Source: Nocardia iowensis
GTDB taxonomy: Bacteria; Actinomycetota; Actinomycetes; Mycobacteriales; Mycobacteriaceae
DNA length: 64,000 nucleotides
Reading direction: 5' to 3'
Assembly (NCBI RefSeq): GCF_019222765.1
Contig: NZ_CP078145.1
Coordinates: 1,054,001-1,118,000, forward strand
Made by a program: the position numbers and the translations under genes
Notes under the pieces: generated by a model
The model's input: the letters and a program-made list of their open reading frames with translations, nothing else
Told to the model about the DNA's origin: nothing
Databases searched by the model: none
Shown: positions 27,962-40,000 of the stretch, piece after piece
Layout of the letters: every line of letters begins with the position of its first letter
Position numbering within the stretch: position 1 is the stretch's first letter

Positions 27962-28599
27962 CCGAAGCCGCGGATCGTGACGATCAGGCCGGGCCGACCC
28001 AGTTTGGCGCGCAGGCCCGCCATGTGCACGTCGAGCACCCGCGATACCGCCGCCGAGGAGTCGCCCCAGATGCGGTCCATCATCTGCTGGCGACTCACCG
28101 CCGTACCGGGCCGTTCCACCAGGATCTGCACGAGCTGGAATTCCTTGGGGGTCAACGGTATTTCGCTACCCGCCACCACCACCTGGTGGGCAACCAGATC
28201 GACCCGGACGTCCTCGGTGACCACGTCCACCGGTGTCGGCTCCCGCGGCCCGGCCCGGCGGGTCACCGTCTCCAGGCGCGCGGCCAGCTCCGCGATGCGC
28301 GGCGGCTTCACCAGGTAGTCGTCGGCGCCACCGCGCAGCGCGGTCACGATGGTGTGCTCGCCACCGCGCGCCGTGAGGATCAGCACGGGCACCGAGCTGA
28401 CCTGCCGTAACCGCCGAAGCACCTCCAGCCCATCGATATCGGGCAGGCCGAGATCGAGGATCACCGCGTCATAGTCGTGATACGAGGCGAGCAACTCGGC
28501 GCCGCGGCGTTTACGGTCGACGTGGTAGCCCCGGGCGGTCAGCGCCGCGACCAGGGCGTCTCCCACGCCGTCATCGTCTTCGACCACCGCAAGCCGCAC
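27940..28599 (-). CDS. OmpR/PhoB-family response regulator (orphan)
   Basis: A 219-aa two-component regulator starting at GTG (complement of 28597-28599). The receiver domain has acidic residues in VVEDDDG, phospho-acceptor D49 in ILDLGLPD, and the conserved Lys in DDYLVKPP. The winged-helix DNA-binding domain has TPKEFQLVQIL, DVHMAGLRAKLG and a final IRGFGYRWG. The KPP after the Lys is unusual; KPF is commoner. No histidine kinase gene is adjacent on either side, so its sensor is elsewhere. It is transcribed divergently from the third YezG-like gene; the 212-bp gap (28600-28811) could hold its target sites and thus link it to the giant cassette (inference). Confidence 0.92.
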   Translation of the reverse strand: MRLAVVEDDDGVGDALVAALTARGYHVDRKRRGAELLASYHDYDAVILDLGLPDIDGLEVLRRLRQVSSVPVLILTARGGEHTIVTALRGGADDYLVKPPRIAELAARLETVTRRAGPREPTPVDVVTEDVRVDLVAHQVVVAGSEIPLTPKEFQLVQILVERPGTAVSRQQMMDRIWGDSSAAVSRVLDVHMAGLRAKLGRPGLIVTIRGFGYRWGAA

Positions 28600-28811
28600 G
28601 CGCCGATCCTCGCAAATCGCGAGGTCCGGTGCGCGCGGTTTCGCATTTACCGGGGATGACCAGCCGTCAGCAGGTCGGAAATAGCATTTCAGATTCTTAA
28701 CAGTCCCTTGAGCTTCTTGTCCCCGGTATGGGGCTCGGTGCCCTTGTGCGCGTGTCACTATCGAAAAAAGACTGCGCAGCACCGGTCTCTCGGCAACAAG
28801 AACGGCACCTG

Positions 28812-30041
28812 ATGAGCGACGAGAACTTCGAAGACGCCACCGGCGTAAGCGAACTCGCCGTCGCGGGTACCCGGTCGCCGCTGGCCCGTCTCGTCGCGGG
28901 GGTCGCCGCACTAGGCAGGCCAGGACTGCGGCGGGTGGACGCGGCGTTCGCGCTGACGGTGTCCGCCGAGTCGGCGCGCATCATCTGCACCGACGGAACC
29001 AGGGTGACCAGGATCGAGGCGCCGCCTGCGCTGCTCACGCTGGCCCGTGCGCACCGGGCCGAGTCGCTGACCGCCGTGGGCGGACCGTGGTGGCGATTGC
29101 TGGTGCGGGTGAACGCGTTCGGTGCGCCCGAAATCGACTACGACTACGGTGACGAGCCGTTCCCCGGCGATCAGTTGTTCCGGCCCGAGGCGTATCGCGC
29201 CGACGTGGCGGCGTATCCGCGCCCGCGCCTACCGGTGTGGCTCGCGGCGTATATCGGCCACCGCGACCGGCAGTCACGCAGTCCGCGCCGTGCCGAGGTC
29301 GCCGCCCGAGCCGATCGGACTCGCGGCATCCAGCCGACCCCGATCACCGAGGACCTGCCCGCCTGCCCCGAAATATGGGCGAGGTGGGCCACTCTTTCCG
29401 CGGTCTACGAGGCGGTTGCCGCCGATCCGGGGCCGCGGATCGTGCCGGACACGGCTTGGTTCGAGAGTGCGCGGAACGCGAGCAGCGGCTCCTCGTTGTA
29501 CGCGCTGCCGGGCGACCGGGCGGTGCTCTCCGGCGGCGTGTGGAACGCGCCGACGCTGAACGCCGCGTACAACGGCGGCATCGACTTACCGAATCTCTAT
29601 GCGGGCGCGCCCGGTTGGGTGACCAACACGGTGCTGAACCCCCGCGCGGCGGTCGGTCTGCTGTCCTTTTGCTTCTGGTGGGAAGGCGGCCGCTGGTACG
29701 GCGGCGAGTCGCCTTCGGTGCCGCAGTGCGGTGCGGCCTTGCCGCCGATCTGGAGCCCGGGCGCCGTGGTGGAAACCGCGGTGCGGCTGCTGTGGCAGCG
29801 CCCGGGGCCACGGCACCGAGCAGCGCTGGCGCGGCTGCTGTCCGCGGCCGAGCGCGGCGCGGTGACCAGGGAGGTAGTGCGGGATGCCGTGGGCGCGCAG
29901 CGGGATCTGGACGGTGCGCTTCGACAGCTGTCCGCCGCTGGATTGCTGGCGCCGTCCGGGGCTACGGTGGAGCGGCATTACCCACCGAACGTTCACCTAC
30001 TGGACGGTTGGTATTTGTGCGATGATCGAATTGCGTTGTAG
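28812..30041 (+). CDS. Protein with YezG/DUF600-like N-terminal region (copy 3)
   Basis: A 409-aa paralogue of the proteins at 2114 and 25876. It has GPWWRLLV, IDYDYGDEPFPGDQLF, PEAYRADV and LPVWLAAY, then GDRAVLSGG, LYAGAPGW and GLLSFCFWW. I chose ATG 28812; ATG 28728 is also in frame. Its stop is 20 bp before the small WXG-like gene, so it is probably the first gene of the operon encoding the giant protein at 31009. That location makes it the best candidate in the window for an immunity or chaperone factor of that protein. Transcription may respond to the divergent response regulator. Molecular function unproven. Confidence 0.6.
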   Translation: MSDENFEDATGVSELAVAGTRSPLARLVAGVAALGRPGLRRVDAAFALTVSAESARIICTDGTRVTRIEAPPALLTLARAHRAESLTAVGGPWWRLLVRVNAFGAPEIDYDYGDEPFPGDQLFRPEAYRADVAAYPRPRLPVWLAAYIGHRDRQSRSPRRAEVAARADRTRGIQPTPITEDLPACPEIWARWATLSAVYEAVAADPGPRIVPDTAWFESARNASSGSSLYALPGDRAVLSGGVWNAPTLNAAYNGGIDLPNLYAGAPGWVTNTVLNPRAAVGLLSFCFWWEGGRWYGGESPSVPQCGAALPPIWSPGAVVETAVRLLWQRPGPRHRAALARLLSAAERGAVTREVVRDAVGAQRDLDGALRQLSAAGLLAPSGATVERHYPPNVHLLDGWYLCDDRIAL

Positions 30042-30061
30042 CCGAAGGACTGGAGGTCGTA

Positions 30062-30379
30062 ATGGCAGGCAGGGTAGAGGCGAGTACGCAGGGTGTGCAC
30101 AAGACCGGCACGCACGCGCATGAGGTGATCTGGAAGCTGGAACAGATCCTCGCCGCAATGGAACGGGCACACGCCGCCGGTTACGGCAAGTGGGGCACCG
30201 ACGACTTCGGCAAGAGTTTCGAAAGCGAGAACGGCTACGTCGCCTCCTACGAGAACCTCAAATCCGTCATCCAGTCCCAGATCGCGCGGCTGCTCCAGTA
30301 CGGCGAGGGGATGCTGACCAGCGCGGAATTGCTGCAGGACATGGAACTCGCGAACAAGCTGGGCGTCACCTTCGAATAG
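30062..30379 (+). CDS. Small WXG100-like type VII secretion protein (cassette 4)
   Basis: A 105-aa helical protein starting MAGRVEASTQGVHKTGTHA behind GGAGG (30052-30056). The turn motif is GKWGTDDFGKSF, then ENGYVASYENL. It is the most diverged of the four family members in this window, as the giant gene of this cassette also has the most diverged N-terminus, which suggests co-evolving partners. It lies between the YezG-like gene (20 bp) and the YbaB-like gene (68 bp). Confidence 0.75.
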   Translation: MAGRVEASTQGVHKTGTHAHEVIWKLEQILAAMERAHAAGYGKWGTDDFGKSFESENGYVASYENLKSVIQSQIARLLQYGEGMLTSAELLQDMELANKLGVTFE

Positions 30380-30447
30380 CGGGTCGAGGTAGCTGACGGT
30401 CGGCATCGCCGAGTCGAGGTGTCGGGGGTGAGGGTTAGGAGAGGTTG

Positions 30448-30978
30448 ATGGCGTACGAACCAGCGAACGCGCAGCTGGCCGAGCTGATGGATTCGATCCA
30501 TACCAGCATCAAGTCGATGGTGCGGTCACAGCAGAAGCAGGCGCTGCTCACGGCGACCGCGTACGCGGCCGGCAAGAAGGTCGCTGTCGTCGTCAACGCA
30601 CGGGGCGTGGTGATCGAGACCCGATTCACCGAAGACATCAGCGATTTGACGCCGAAGGAACTCGCCGCCGCGGTGACCGCCGCAGCGCAGGATGCGGCCG
30701 GGCAGGTGGAACGGCAGACCAAAGCGATGATCCAGGAGTTGCGCGACGAGCAGGCGCGACTGCCGAAGATGTCGGAGATCGTGCAGGGCCTGCCCGACGT
30801 GGAGGAAATGCTGCCCACACTGCCGGAGGTCTCGCTGGCGCCGCCGCGTGCCCGCTCCCGCGCGCAAGCGGTGGACGACGAGAGCGTGGACGGAACCATG
30901 GAATTCACCGATGTCGTGCCGTTCGACCACGAGCGTCAGGATCGTTCGGGCTCCGATGTCGCCGAATCCGGTTGGTAG
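30448..30978 (+). CDS. YbaB/EbfC-like protein (cassette 4)
   Basis: A 176-aa protein starting at ATG 30448 with AGGAGAGG just upstream (TTG 30445 is also possible). A long helix, the beta element KKVAVVVNARGVVIETRF, a helix TPKELAAAVTAAAQDA and an acidic tail ending E-S-G-W. Same family as the genes at 6339, 9079 and 10044. It precedes the giant gene by 30 bp and is a probable accessory factor for it. Confidence 0.75.
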   Translation: MAYEPANAQLAELMDSIHTSIKSMVRSQQKQALLTATAYAAGKKVAVVVNARGVVIETRFTEDISDLTPKELAAAVTAAAQDAAGQVERQTKAMIQELRDEQARLPKMSEIVQGLPDVEEMLPTLPEVSLAPPRARSRAQAVDDESVDGTMEFTDVVPFDHERQDRSGSDVAESGW

Positions 30979-31008
30979 GCCCGGAGTTGCCGCTATGACA
31001 GGCCGCTG

Positions 31009-34000
31009 ATGACCTGGCTCACCTCTATCTGGAGTTGGATTCCGCCCTGGATCCTGACCACCCTCAACTTCGGCATGGCGTATCCGGACGGCGATCCGGA
31101 CGCCATGTACGACCTGGGCGACGAGCTGGAGAACGTCGGCAAGCAGCTGCTGGATCTGGAGAACGATCTCAACATCCTGCTCCGCCAGATCGAGAAGGCG
31201 TACCCGGAGGGCGACGGCGTACAGAACATAAGCCAGGAGCTCGACAAGTATTTCGGCGGCGACTTCACGATTCGCAAGAATGGCGAAGGCCTGGTCGATC
31301 TCGGCGAATACGTGTCCGGCGGTGGCAAGTCGATCGAAGGCTCGCAGGCCATCTCGGCCTACTTCGCCGCGGCGACCGCCCGAACGATCATCATGCTGCT
31401 GATCCAGGGCTGGCCTTACGGCGCCATCGGCGCCGGAATTGCGGCGGCCCTCGGCCGGATCGGGATGGGGATCCTCGGCAAGGAAGGCCTGCGCAGGCTC
31501 GAGCGGGAGGCCGCGCGGCTCACCACGAAGAACTTGGTGATGCCGTACGTCAAGAAGATCGGTCTGAAGCGGGCAGGCACCCAGGCCGCGACGAGAAACC
31601 CGCTGAAAAAGCTGGACCAGTGGGCATTGCAGAAGACCGGCAAGGCGGGCCTGGCCAGAACCGCCCTCGCTGGTGGCGCCCGTGGCGCGGCGCACGGCAC
31701 GACCCTCGATCTCGCGGTCCAGACCGCGCAGGCGCTTTCGGGTCACGGCTCCATCGACCTCATGCAGACCGCACGCACCGCCGTCGACTGGGCGGCGGGC
31801 GGTGCGCTGGGTGCGCCGATCGGCCGAAAAATCGGTGAGCGGTTCCACGCCAACGGATCTCGGCTGTCGCCGAAGTTCCAGCGCGCGCTCGCCGCGGGCG
31901 CGGGTGGCGCCGCCGGTGTTCCGGCGATGTGGGCGTCGGGTATGGGCTGGCAGATGGCCGTCGAGGGCAAGAGCTGGAGCGAAGTCGACAAGACGTTCCA
32001 CTGGGAGATGCTCGGCGCGGGCATCGGCATGGGCGGGCTCGGCGCCATGCGCAACCATGGCATGGGCGCCGCTCCCGGCACGGGGCTGGCCATCTCGGAC
32101 GGCGCCCATTCCAGGCCTGGCGGGGCGTTCGACGGCTCGGAGCAGGCGGCGAAGGAGGCTGCCGCACCGGTTGCCGACCGGCTCATGCGGGCCAGCCATC
32201 CCGACCGGGTGCAAGACCCGGTGGAGCGGGCGCGTTACGAGGAAACCTTCCAGCGTGCGCAACAGTTGAAAGACGCTCCCCGCGTCTACTCGACCGATAG
32301 CAACGGCGTCCGGTACGAGATGTCGCGCGCCGAGCGCTTGGCCGAGCTCCAGAAACTCGAACAGGACTTCGCCAACTCGTCGGCCCGCACGGAAACCACC
32401 ACGTCGGCACAGCCCACTGCCAGCGCGCCGACAAACGCCGAAAGCGGCTCCCGCTCAGCTGATTCCGGAACGAAGGCAGCGGATTCGGGTGCTCGGCCAC
32501 AGGCTGCGCCGCCCCCGCAGGAAGGCCGGTCCAACCTCCCCGCGGAACGAAGCACCGGGTCGTCGGAACGAGGTGTCGCGCAGCGCGGCACCTCGACCGG
32601 TGGGCAATCCAACAGTCCCGTGGCCAATCCCGGCCGCGCCGGTGTCAGCCCCACGATCAATACCGCCGCGGGTAGCGCCAGTATCGCCGCGGGGCAACAG
32701 AGCGCACCGGCCCCGGCAGCCCAGCCGACTCAGCAGTCCCCCTCGCAAGGCAACCTCGACCAGGACTCCCGCGTTGTCGGACAGGCGGAGGACCGCGGCA
32801 CAGGCACCAGACCCACCGACGTGGCGAATGGGGCCGAGCGACCCGTGGACAACACGGCGGGTACCAAGGAGAGCGGCACCAAGCCGACAGACGCTCCGGT
32901 CGAGCCGAGCAAGCGCGGCGACGATGCGCCGCTGGACAATTCGCGTTCCCGCTCCGACGATTCCCCCGTGCCGGGTCGCGACCGGCTGCCCGAGGCAACC
33001 AAACCGGCCTCGGAACTTACTGTGGCACAGCCGGATCGGGGCGCGGCAGGGGACAAGGGTGCCAACCTCCCGCCGGTCTCGGAGCGTGACGCCAGGCCTA
33101 CCCAGCCGGATCGGCCCACCCAGCCGGATCCCACTGCCCCGAGCCGCGAGACACCCGCTGTGCCGCCACCCGCCAATGCCGACAAGGGCGTGCCACGCGT
33201 CGTCGAGCCGGGCAGCACCGACCGCACCACGAATAACAGTGTCCAGGAGCACAAGCCCGCACGGGTCGGTGTCTTCGATGGCAAGCCGGAGCGCGCCGAT
33301 GGTGGGCACTTCGACGGTTCCCGGGCGCGCACCGCGGAGCCGCGCATTGCCGAGCCCGAATCGCGTCCCGCGAATCAGGAGCCGCGTGGCGCCGCGGTGG
33401 CGCCCGAGGGCAAGCCGACCGATGTCGAGGCCAGGCCGACGCGTCCGGAGCCCGAGGCGCACCGTGCAGCCGAGCTCGAGCGGCGCGGCACCGACGTCGA
33501 GCCGCGTCGCGGTGACGGTGTGTCGCGGGATCACGTCCGGCAGCCCGAGACGTTCACGGACCTGATTCCGGACAGCCCGGCCGCCGTATTCACGCTGATC
33601 GCCGACGGCATTCGGACGCAAACCGAAGCGGCGCTCAATCACTGTGTCCTCGACTCCATTCGGCAGCTGCGCGAGAAGCAGGGCGATGTCGCCGATATGC
33701 CGTCGCAGGAGCTCGTCAATCGGGCCGGGGTCCCGTGGGCGGAGGTGGAACCGCTGCTGCGCGGGGCGATCCCAGAGGTTTACCTCGGCAAGGACGGGGG
33801 GCCTGGCCACGCCCTGATACTCGACACGCTGAGCAAGTATGAGCCCGGCGCCACCGCATGGATCGTCGAGGAGCGCGCCACCCCTAACGAGCAGGGCGTC
33901 GGCGTGCACACCTTTCCCGTCACCTATCTCGGTGAAAACTCCGCGGGCGTACGGCAATACGAGGTCAAAAACAGGCACTTCAGCTATCTCTACACCGACC

Positions 34001-37000
34001 GGCAAGGCCGGGAATGGCTCATCGACAACGCTGCCCCCGAGCGCGGTCCGTACTCACTGGCCGAGCTGGCGGGTGGGTCGAGGGAGAACGCCACACGGAC
34101 CTCCGCGATCCTCTACAGCGACGGTCAGGTCGTCAGCAGCGGACGTGAACCGATGGTCCTGGCAGGCGGTGAACGCGTTGGCGCGACGCCGGAGCGCGGT
34201 GCCGCGCCGGAGCCGCACCGCGAATCCCGGCAGTTGATGCGCGAACTGCAAACGACGATCGGCGAGGAGATGCGTGCCCGCGCCGAGGCCGAGAATCTGC
34301 GGACCGAAGCCGAAACCGCCCGTACGGCAGCGGAAATCGAGCGTACGCGGGGTCGAGACGAGCAAGCGCGAACGTTCGACGAGCGGGCACAGCGGCTGGA
34401 CGAGCAGGCGCAAACCTTCGACGGACAGGCAGCGTCGGCGCGTGAGCGCGCTGATCAATTGCGCACCACCGTGCTCGACCGCGAGGTGGCGCAGCTGGAT
34501 CAGGCCGAGCGAAATCTGCGCGCCCGCGAGAATCGGCTGGTCGAGCAGTTGGGCGAGCGGCTCGGTGATCCGGAGCGCGTCGCACCGCTGCGCGCCGACC
34601 TGGAGCGGATCGACGCGATCGAGTCGCTGGAGCGGGAGACCGCTGCCGCGGGCATTGTCGAGCGCGAGCCGTTGCCCGCCATGCGGGCGTTGGAACGCAA
34701 GCTCGCGGAGCTGCGGGCCGACGAAAACCTCGTGCAGACCGGCATGCGCGCCATCGAGGACCGGATGGCCGGTATCCCGTTCGCCGCTCGCGAGCGGCAC
34801 GAAATGATCGAGGCCGCCCAGCGCGGTATCTCCGAGATCCGCGGCGAGATCCGCACGCTGGAAGCCTCGCACGGCAAGTTGGCCGAACAGCACGACGCCG
34901 CACGCACGACACGCGAGACGCTCGAGGGACGGCTCGCGGAGGCGCTGGCCGCCCGCAAGCGGGTGGCCGAGGAGTTCCGGGTGGCGGACCCCGAACAGCT
35001 GAGCCCGCGCTATCGCGAGGACCCGGTGCGCGAGGTCGAGCGCGGCCGCGAAACCGAATCGCCAGGCTCGACTCGCAAGGAGCTCTCGCCGGAGGCCAAG
35101 CAGGTCCGGGAGCTGCGGGCGATCGCCGATGAATTGGGCAGGGTGGATGCGGAAGGGCGCGACCTCACCCGCCGCCGCACCATGCTGCGGTCACTGGACG
35201 AACTAGGGGCGCTGCCGCTTTCGGAGCGCGTCGGACTCGTGCCGCCGCACATCGGCGCGGACGGCTCGGCCGGGCCCGCTCGGCTCATCGTGGTCGGCAC
35301 CGATGCCAATCCGCGCGGCTACTACCACGCGTTGGAGCAGGTGTTCGGGCATCAGACCGACCGGATGCTCGCGGTGGCGAAGTCGGGCAAGACGCCGTTC
35401 GACATACAGTTCGCGCGAGTCACCGAGGGCGATCCGCACCCGACGGCAGGCCTGGAACAGTACCGGGAGGGCACCGGCAACGCGAAGCTCGGAAAGTACC
35501 CTGCCAAGTTCGAGGACGCGCTGCCGCCGTACTGGGTGAAGTACTCGCTGACGCAGACGATCGGGCAGTCCGGGCTGCTGTTCGATCAGGTCCCGCACGG
35601 GCAGACGCCCGAGGTACTGACCGCGAAGCACGCGCCTTTCGCCCCAAAGGATTTCGCGGGCACCGATCAACCCGGCATCTATCAGGACAACATCGGGGTC
35701 TACCCGTTCCACTACTACATCATCGCCCACCGCATCATCGGCCAGTCCGCTCGCCATCCGTGGACGCTCGAGTTCGTGCAGAACCGCCCGTGGATCGGCA
35801 AGGGCGTGCTCGCCGCCACCAAGTGGTTGCCCGCTCACACCAAGTTCGAGCCGATCACGCCGCGACTGTCGCCGGAGTTCCTGCGCGACCACCCGCACGT
35901 CGCCTCGGGCCTGGTGAAGATCAGCGAGTGGATTCCGAACCTGCGCAACCGCGAATGGATCCACGCCATCGCGCCGCCGTTGCGTAATACCCGGACCTAC
36001 CCGTGGTTCGAACCCGCGCAGCGGCATCCGGAACCGCTGCAGAAGGAGCAGACACCCGGCACCAGGCGAACGGTGCCGGTGTCCCCGCACATCGGCCCGT
36101 CGCGGGAGATCCCGCCGCGGCCGGTGGAAAGCGTCGAGATCCCGAGCTCGCTCGCCGAACGCTGGCGCAACGAGGGTCGCGAATACGCGGACCTGCAGCG
36201 CTGGACGAACGCCGAATACGAGCGGTACGAACGCGATCGGCTGCACAACGACGATGCCCTGATCAAGAAGATCGCCGACAACGCGCTGCGCGATCCGAAC
36301 CGCTACTCCGGCGGCGACGCGAAGGCTTGGGACCGAAACGGCGGCAAGGAACCGTGGGTCCGCGATCCCGACGGCTCGCGCCTGCCGAAGCATCCCGACG
36401 GCTCCACCTGGTTGCTCGATCCGGATGGCACGCCGCGCCCGCGCGAGGAGGTCATCGCTAACCTGCGGCAGGTCCGCGACCTGTGGATGCGCAGCGGGCA
36501 CGTGGAACGGATCGCCGACGTCGCCGAACTGTGGAACCGGATGGCCGACGGAAATCCGTTGCGCCAGGACCGAATCGGGCTCGAGTCCGCGCTGCTCGAG
36601 AGCACGCTGATGGCCAAGAACCCGAAACTCAGCTGGGAACAGGCACACGACCAGGCCAAGAAGATCTACAACTGGGATGCCAACCGGCCGCATTTGACCG
36701 GCGAGCGGGCCGAGCGCGGGCCGATCGCCAAGCTGACCGGCCGCCGCGAGTTGACCCGTCCATTCCTGCACGAACAGGCACCGATCGTGCCTCGACCCGA
36801 GCAGACTCGGCGCTTCGGGCAACAGCTGAACTACGGCCTGCAGTATCTCGGACCCACTCGCAGCCGGGTGCGGGAAATCCTGAATGGCTGGCCGGAGGCG
36901 CGGATCGCCGAGGCCGAGCGCGCGGTCACCAAGCTGGTCCGGCAGGCGACCCGCAACTACCGCGGCGACCACGATCTCGCCCTCGGCGGGGTGGAGGTCA

Positions 37001-40000
37001 CCGGCAAGGTCACCGGGGCGCCGGGCGAACAGCGGCTGCAGATCGAGATCACCAAGCGGGGTGGCCACAAGCCGCCCTCGGTGCGGCGTTTCACGCTGGA
37101 GCAGTACGAGAACAACTGCGTACCACGTTCGCTCAACCAGGTGACGAACCATCAGGGGCCGGTGGTCGACCCGCCGCAGCCGAATCCGAAGAACCGGGCG
37201 GGTCTGCCATTCCGCGAAGTGGAACCGCGGCTGAATGGGGCCCGCCTCGACGGATTCACCACCGACGCGACCGGGACGGCGCACGGGCACATCATCGAGG
37301 GGTTGATGGCGCGCGGGCTGACCGAGAACGGTCGCGGGGCGACGGCGTGGGTGGTGGATCGGCGGGTGACCGTCGACGGCCACGAGATCGGTGGGCACTC
37401 CTGGTCCGCCACCTACCTGGGGCGAACGAGTTCCGGCGCACACGTACTCGAGGTGGACGGCAAGACGGTCATCTATGCGGGCCGGGACGCCAAGGGCCGC
37501 GAGCTCGTTTTCGACGAGAACGGGGTCCGCCAGTCGCTGGCCCGGCTGACCGGTGGGTCACGAAAGGAGACCGCGCAGACCTGGGCGGTGGTGTGGCACG
37601 ACGGTGAGGTCGTACACCTGCCCGCAGGCGATCAGCATGCGCCGCAACCGGAATCGAAGCTGCGTGTCGGCCAGGACCCGGTGGGCGAGGCACGGCGCGA
37701 CCCGATGCGCGAGGCGGAACGCGCGTTCGAGCAGGCGGAGGTCTGGTCCGGCAGCGATCCACCGGCGCGGGCCGGTGATCGCGAGTACGCGCGGGCGCTG
37801 ACCGACGAGCTCGGCATGCGCGACGTGCTGGTCAACGCGCGTGATCCGTTACGCGAGTTGAGCGATGTCGGGCGCAAGGCGCTGGCCCGCGGCTTCCTCG
37901 AACCGCCAGCATCTGGCGCGGAGCCGCGCCAGATGCGGCTCGACGACCACCGCCCGCTCGGCGATGGTGAGTACCATCCGGTCGACCGGATGGCCGCGGC
38001 CGCTCCGGAAGCGATCGGAAACGGGCCGGGCGCACAGGGTTCGGTACGACCGGATCCGATACCGCGTCCGGAGTCGATGGACACGGTCCGGGACGGGTTG
38101 ACTCGCAGGCTGGATCTGCGTGCCGAGGAGGTGGCTCCGGGCAAGCTGGCCGAGACGGTCGTCGATCAGCGTTATCGGACGCTGTTGCGGGCGGGCGCGG
38201 TCGAGGCGCTCGATAACGCGGTGCGCAGACTGCCGCATGCCTCCGATATGGATCTCAGCAATCGCATTGCCGCCGAACGGGATACCTGGGCGCGGTTGCT
38301 CGGTGTGCGCGAGCCGGAGCTGCAGCCGAGTCGCTACGCCGACACCCTCGCGCGGTTGCGCCAAGAGACGCTGGACCGGGCGGCCGCGATCACCCACCTC
38401 GCCGACGCGGTGCAGCAGAGCGGGACCACACGGCCGGACGCACCACTGCGCGTCGATCTGGACGTGCACGGCAAGAAATTGCCGTTGCGACTGGTACCCG
38501 ACAGCAGCGGCGGCTGGCGGGTGGAGCCCGCCGACCGACTGCCCGCGCCCCGCGTGACCGAATCGGACCCAGCCGCTACCAAGTCGAAGCTGCGGGAACT
38601 GGTGGAACGGTTGAAAAACCGTGGGCACGAGCAGATTCCGCAGCATCCGCTCGGTTCGGGTCAGAACGCCGATCTGTACGGTCAGGTCGGCAGTGGGGTC
38701 GAGGCGGGCCTGCACCTGCCTGCGGTGGATACCACCTGGGATCCGGCGTTCTTCGCGTTGCAGGTGCTGAAGTTCAACAGCGGTAACCGCGAGCGGTTCT
38801 TCCACCTGGTCATGAGCACGGTCGGCGACAAGGTGCACAACCCGCCGCCGCTGCTGGACCGTACTGGTCGCGAGTACGAGTACTGGCGCGATATCGACCA
38901 AGAACAGCTGAAGAAGTTCGACGCCGAGATGAAGCGGCTCGGGCTGGACACCCGTTTCAACCCGCCCGCCGAGGAACGGCCCGCGGTGGCCTCGCCTCCG
39001 GTGGCAGGCGAGCGGCCCGGCGCCGAACGCGACGTGCCCGCACCGGTGGAGGGTGCGCAGACGCACCAGCCCGAGCCGGGGGTGCGCGCGGATCTCGCGC
39101 GGGAGGGTCAGCAGCTCTGGGACGCCGGGTTGGCGCGTCAGCGCGAGGGCGAGGCGCTGTATCAGGCGGGCCGCAAGATCGGTGTCGAGCTGACCGATCT
39201 GAACCCGGAAACGGTGCAGCGGGCGTTGGAGCAGGCGCGCTATCGGGCGCTGCGCCACGTGGGCGCGGTGGAGGCCATGCGGGAAGCGGCCCTGCGATTC
39301 GACCGCGAGAACAGATTCGTCCGCTACATCGACGAGCACAGCGCCACCAACCCTAACCCGATGGAGCGCTTCGCCAAGGAGATCGCCCAGCAGCAGGGCA
39401 AGGACTTCGAGCGGCTCGATACCGAGAAGCGGGTCGCCAACAATTCCGCGGGCACCCGCCGCTGGTGGGATCTGAACTACAACCGCGAACCCGGCGTGGT
39501 CAAGATGTTCGAGAACGTCGTGCGCCGCGACCAGGTGCGCCTCGAACTCTCCGACTGGAGCCAGATCTTCGGCCTCGATCGGGCCGAGGTGCACCCGTCG
39601 AACCTGGACCGGACCGTTCTCGGCCTGCTCGGCGAGGAGCGCAACTTCTCCAGGGCGGTGGACGAGTTCCAGGCGCAGGCACGCGAATATCGTTCCGCCG
39701 CCGACCGATTCGACGGCCTAGCCGAGAAGATGGCGCAGGACGCGGGCGCGGAATGGATTCGGTCGCAGCACGGCGAGCCGCTGGACGCGCGCAATCCGCA
39801 CAACGTCGGCCGGGTGGCGGGCCCGCCGGAGCGGCTGCTGATCGTCGACAACGGATCGAAACACGATCGGCTGCTTGCCGATACGCTGGCCGACCCGGCC
39901 AACGCCCGTCTTGCCGAGGCGATCACGCGTGGTGATGTACAGGTCGAGTACCACACCGTCTGGGCGGACCGCGCGGGCGAGGTGCACGCGGTGGTGCTGG

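Noticed and set aside
28728..28811. Upstream ATG start for YezG-like copy 3
   Set aside because: The added 28 residues are basic and unrelated to the paralogues; ATG 28812 starts an acidic N-terminus like copy 2. Not fully excluded.
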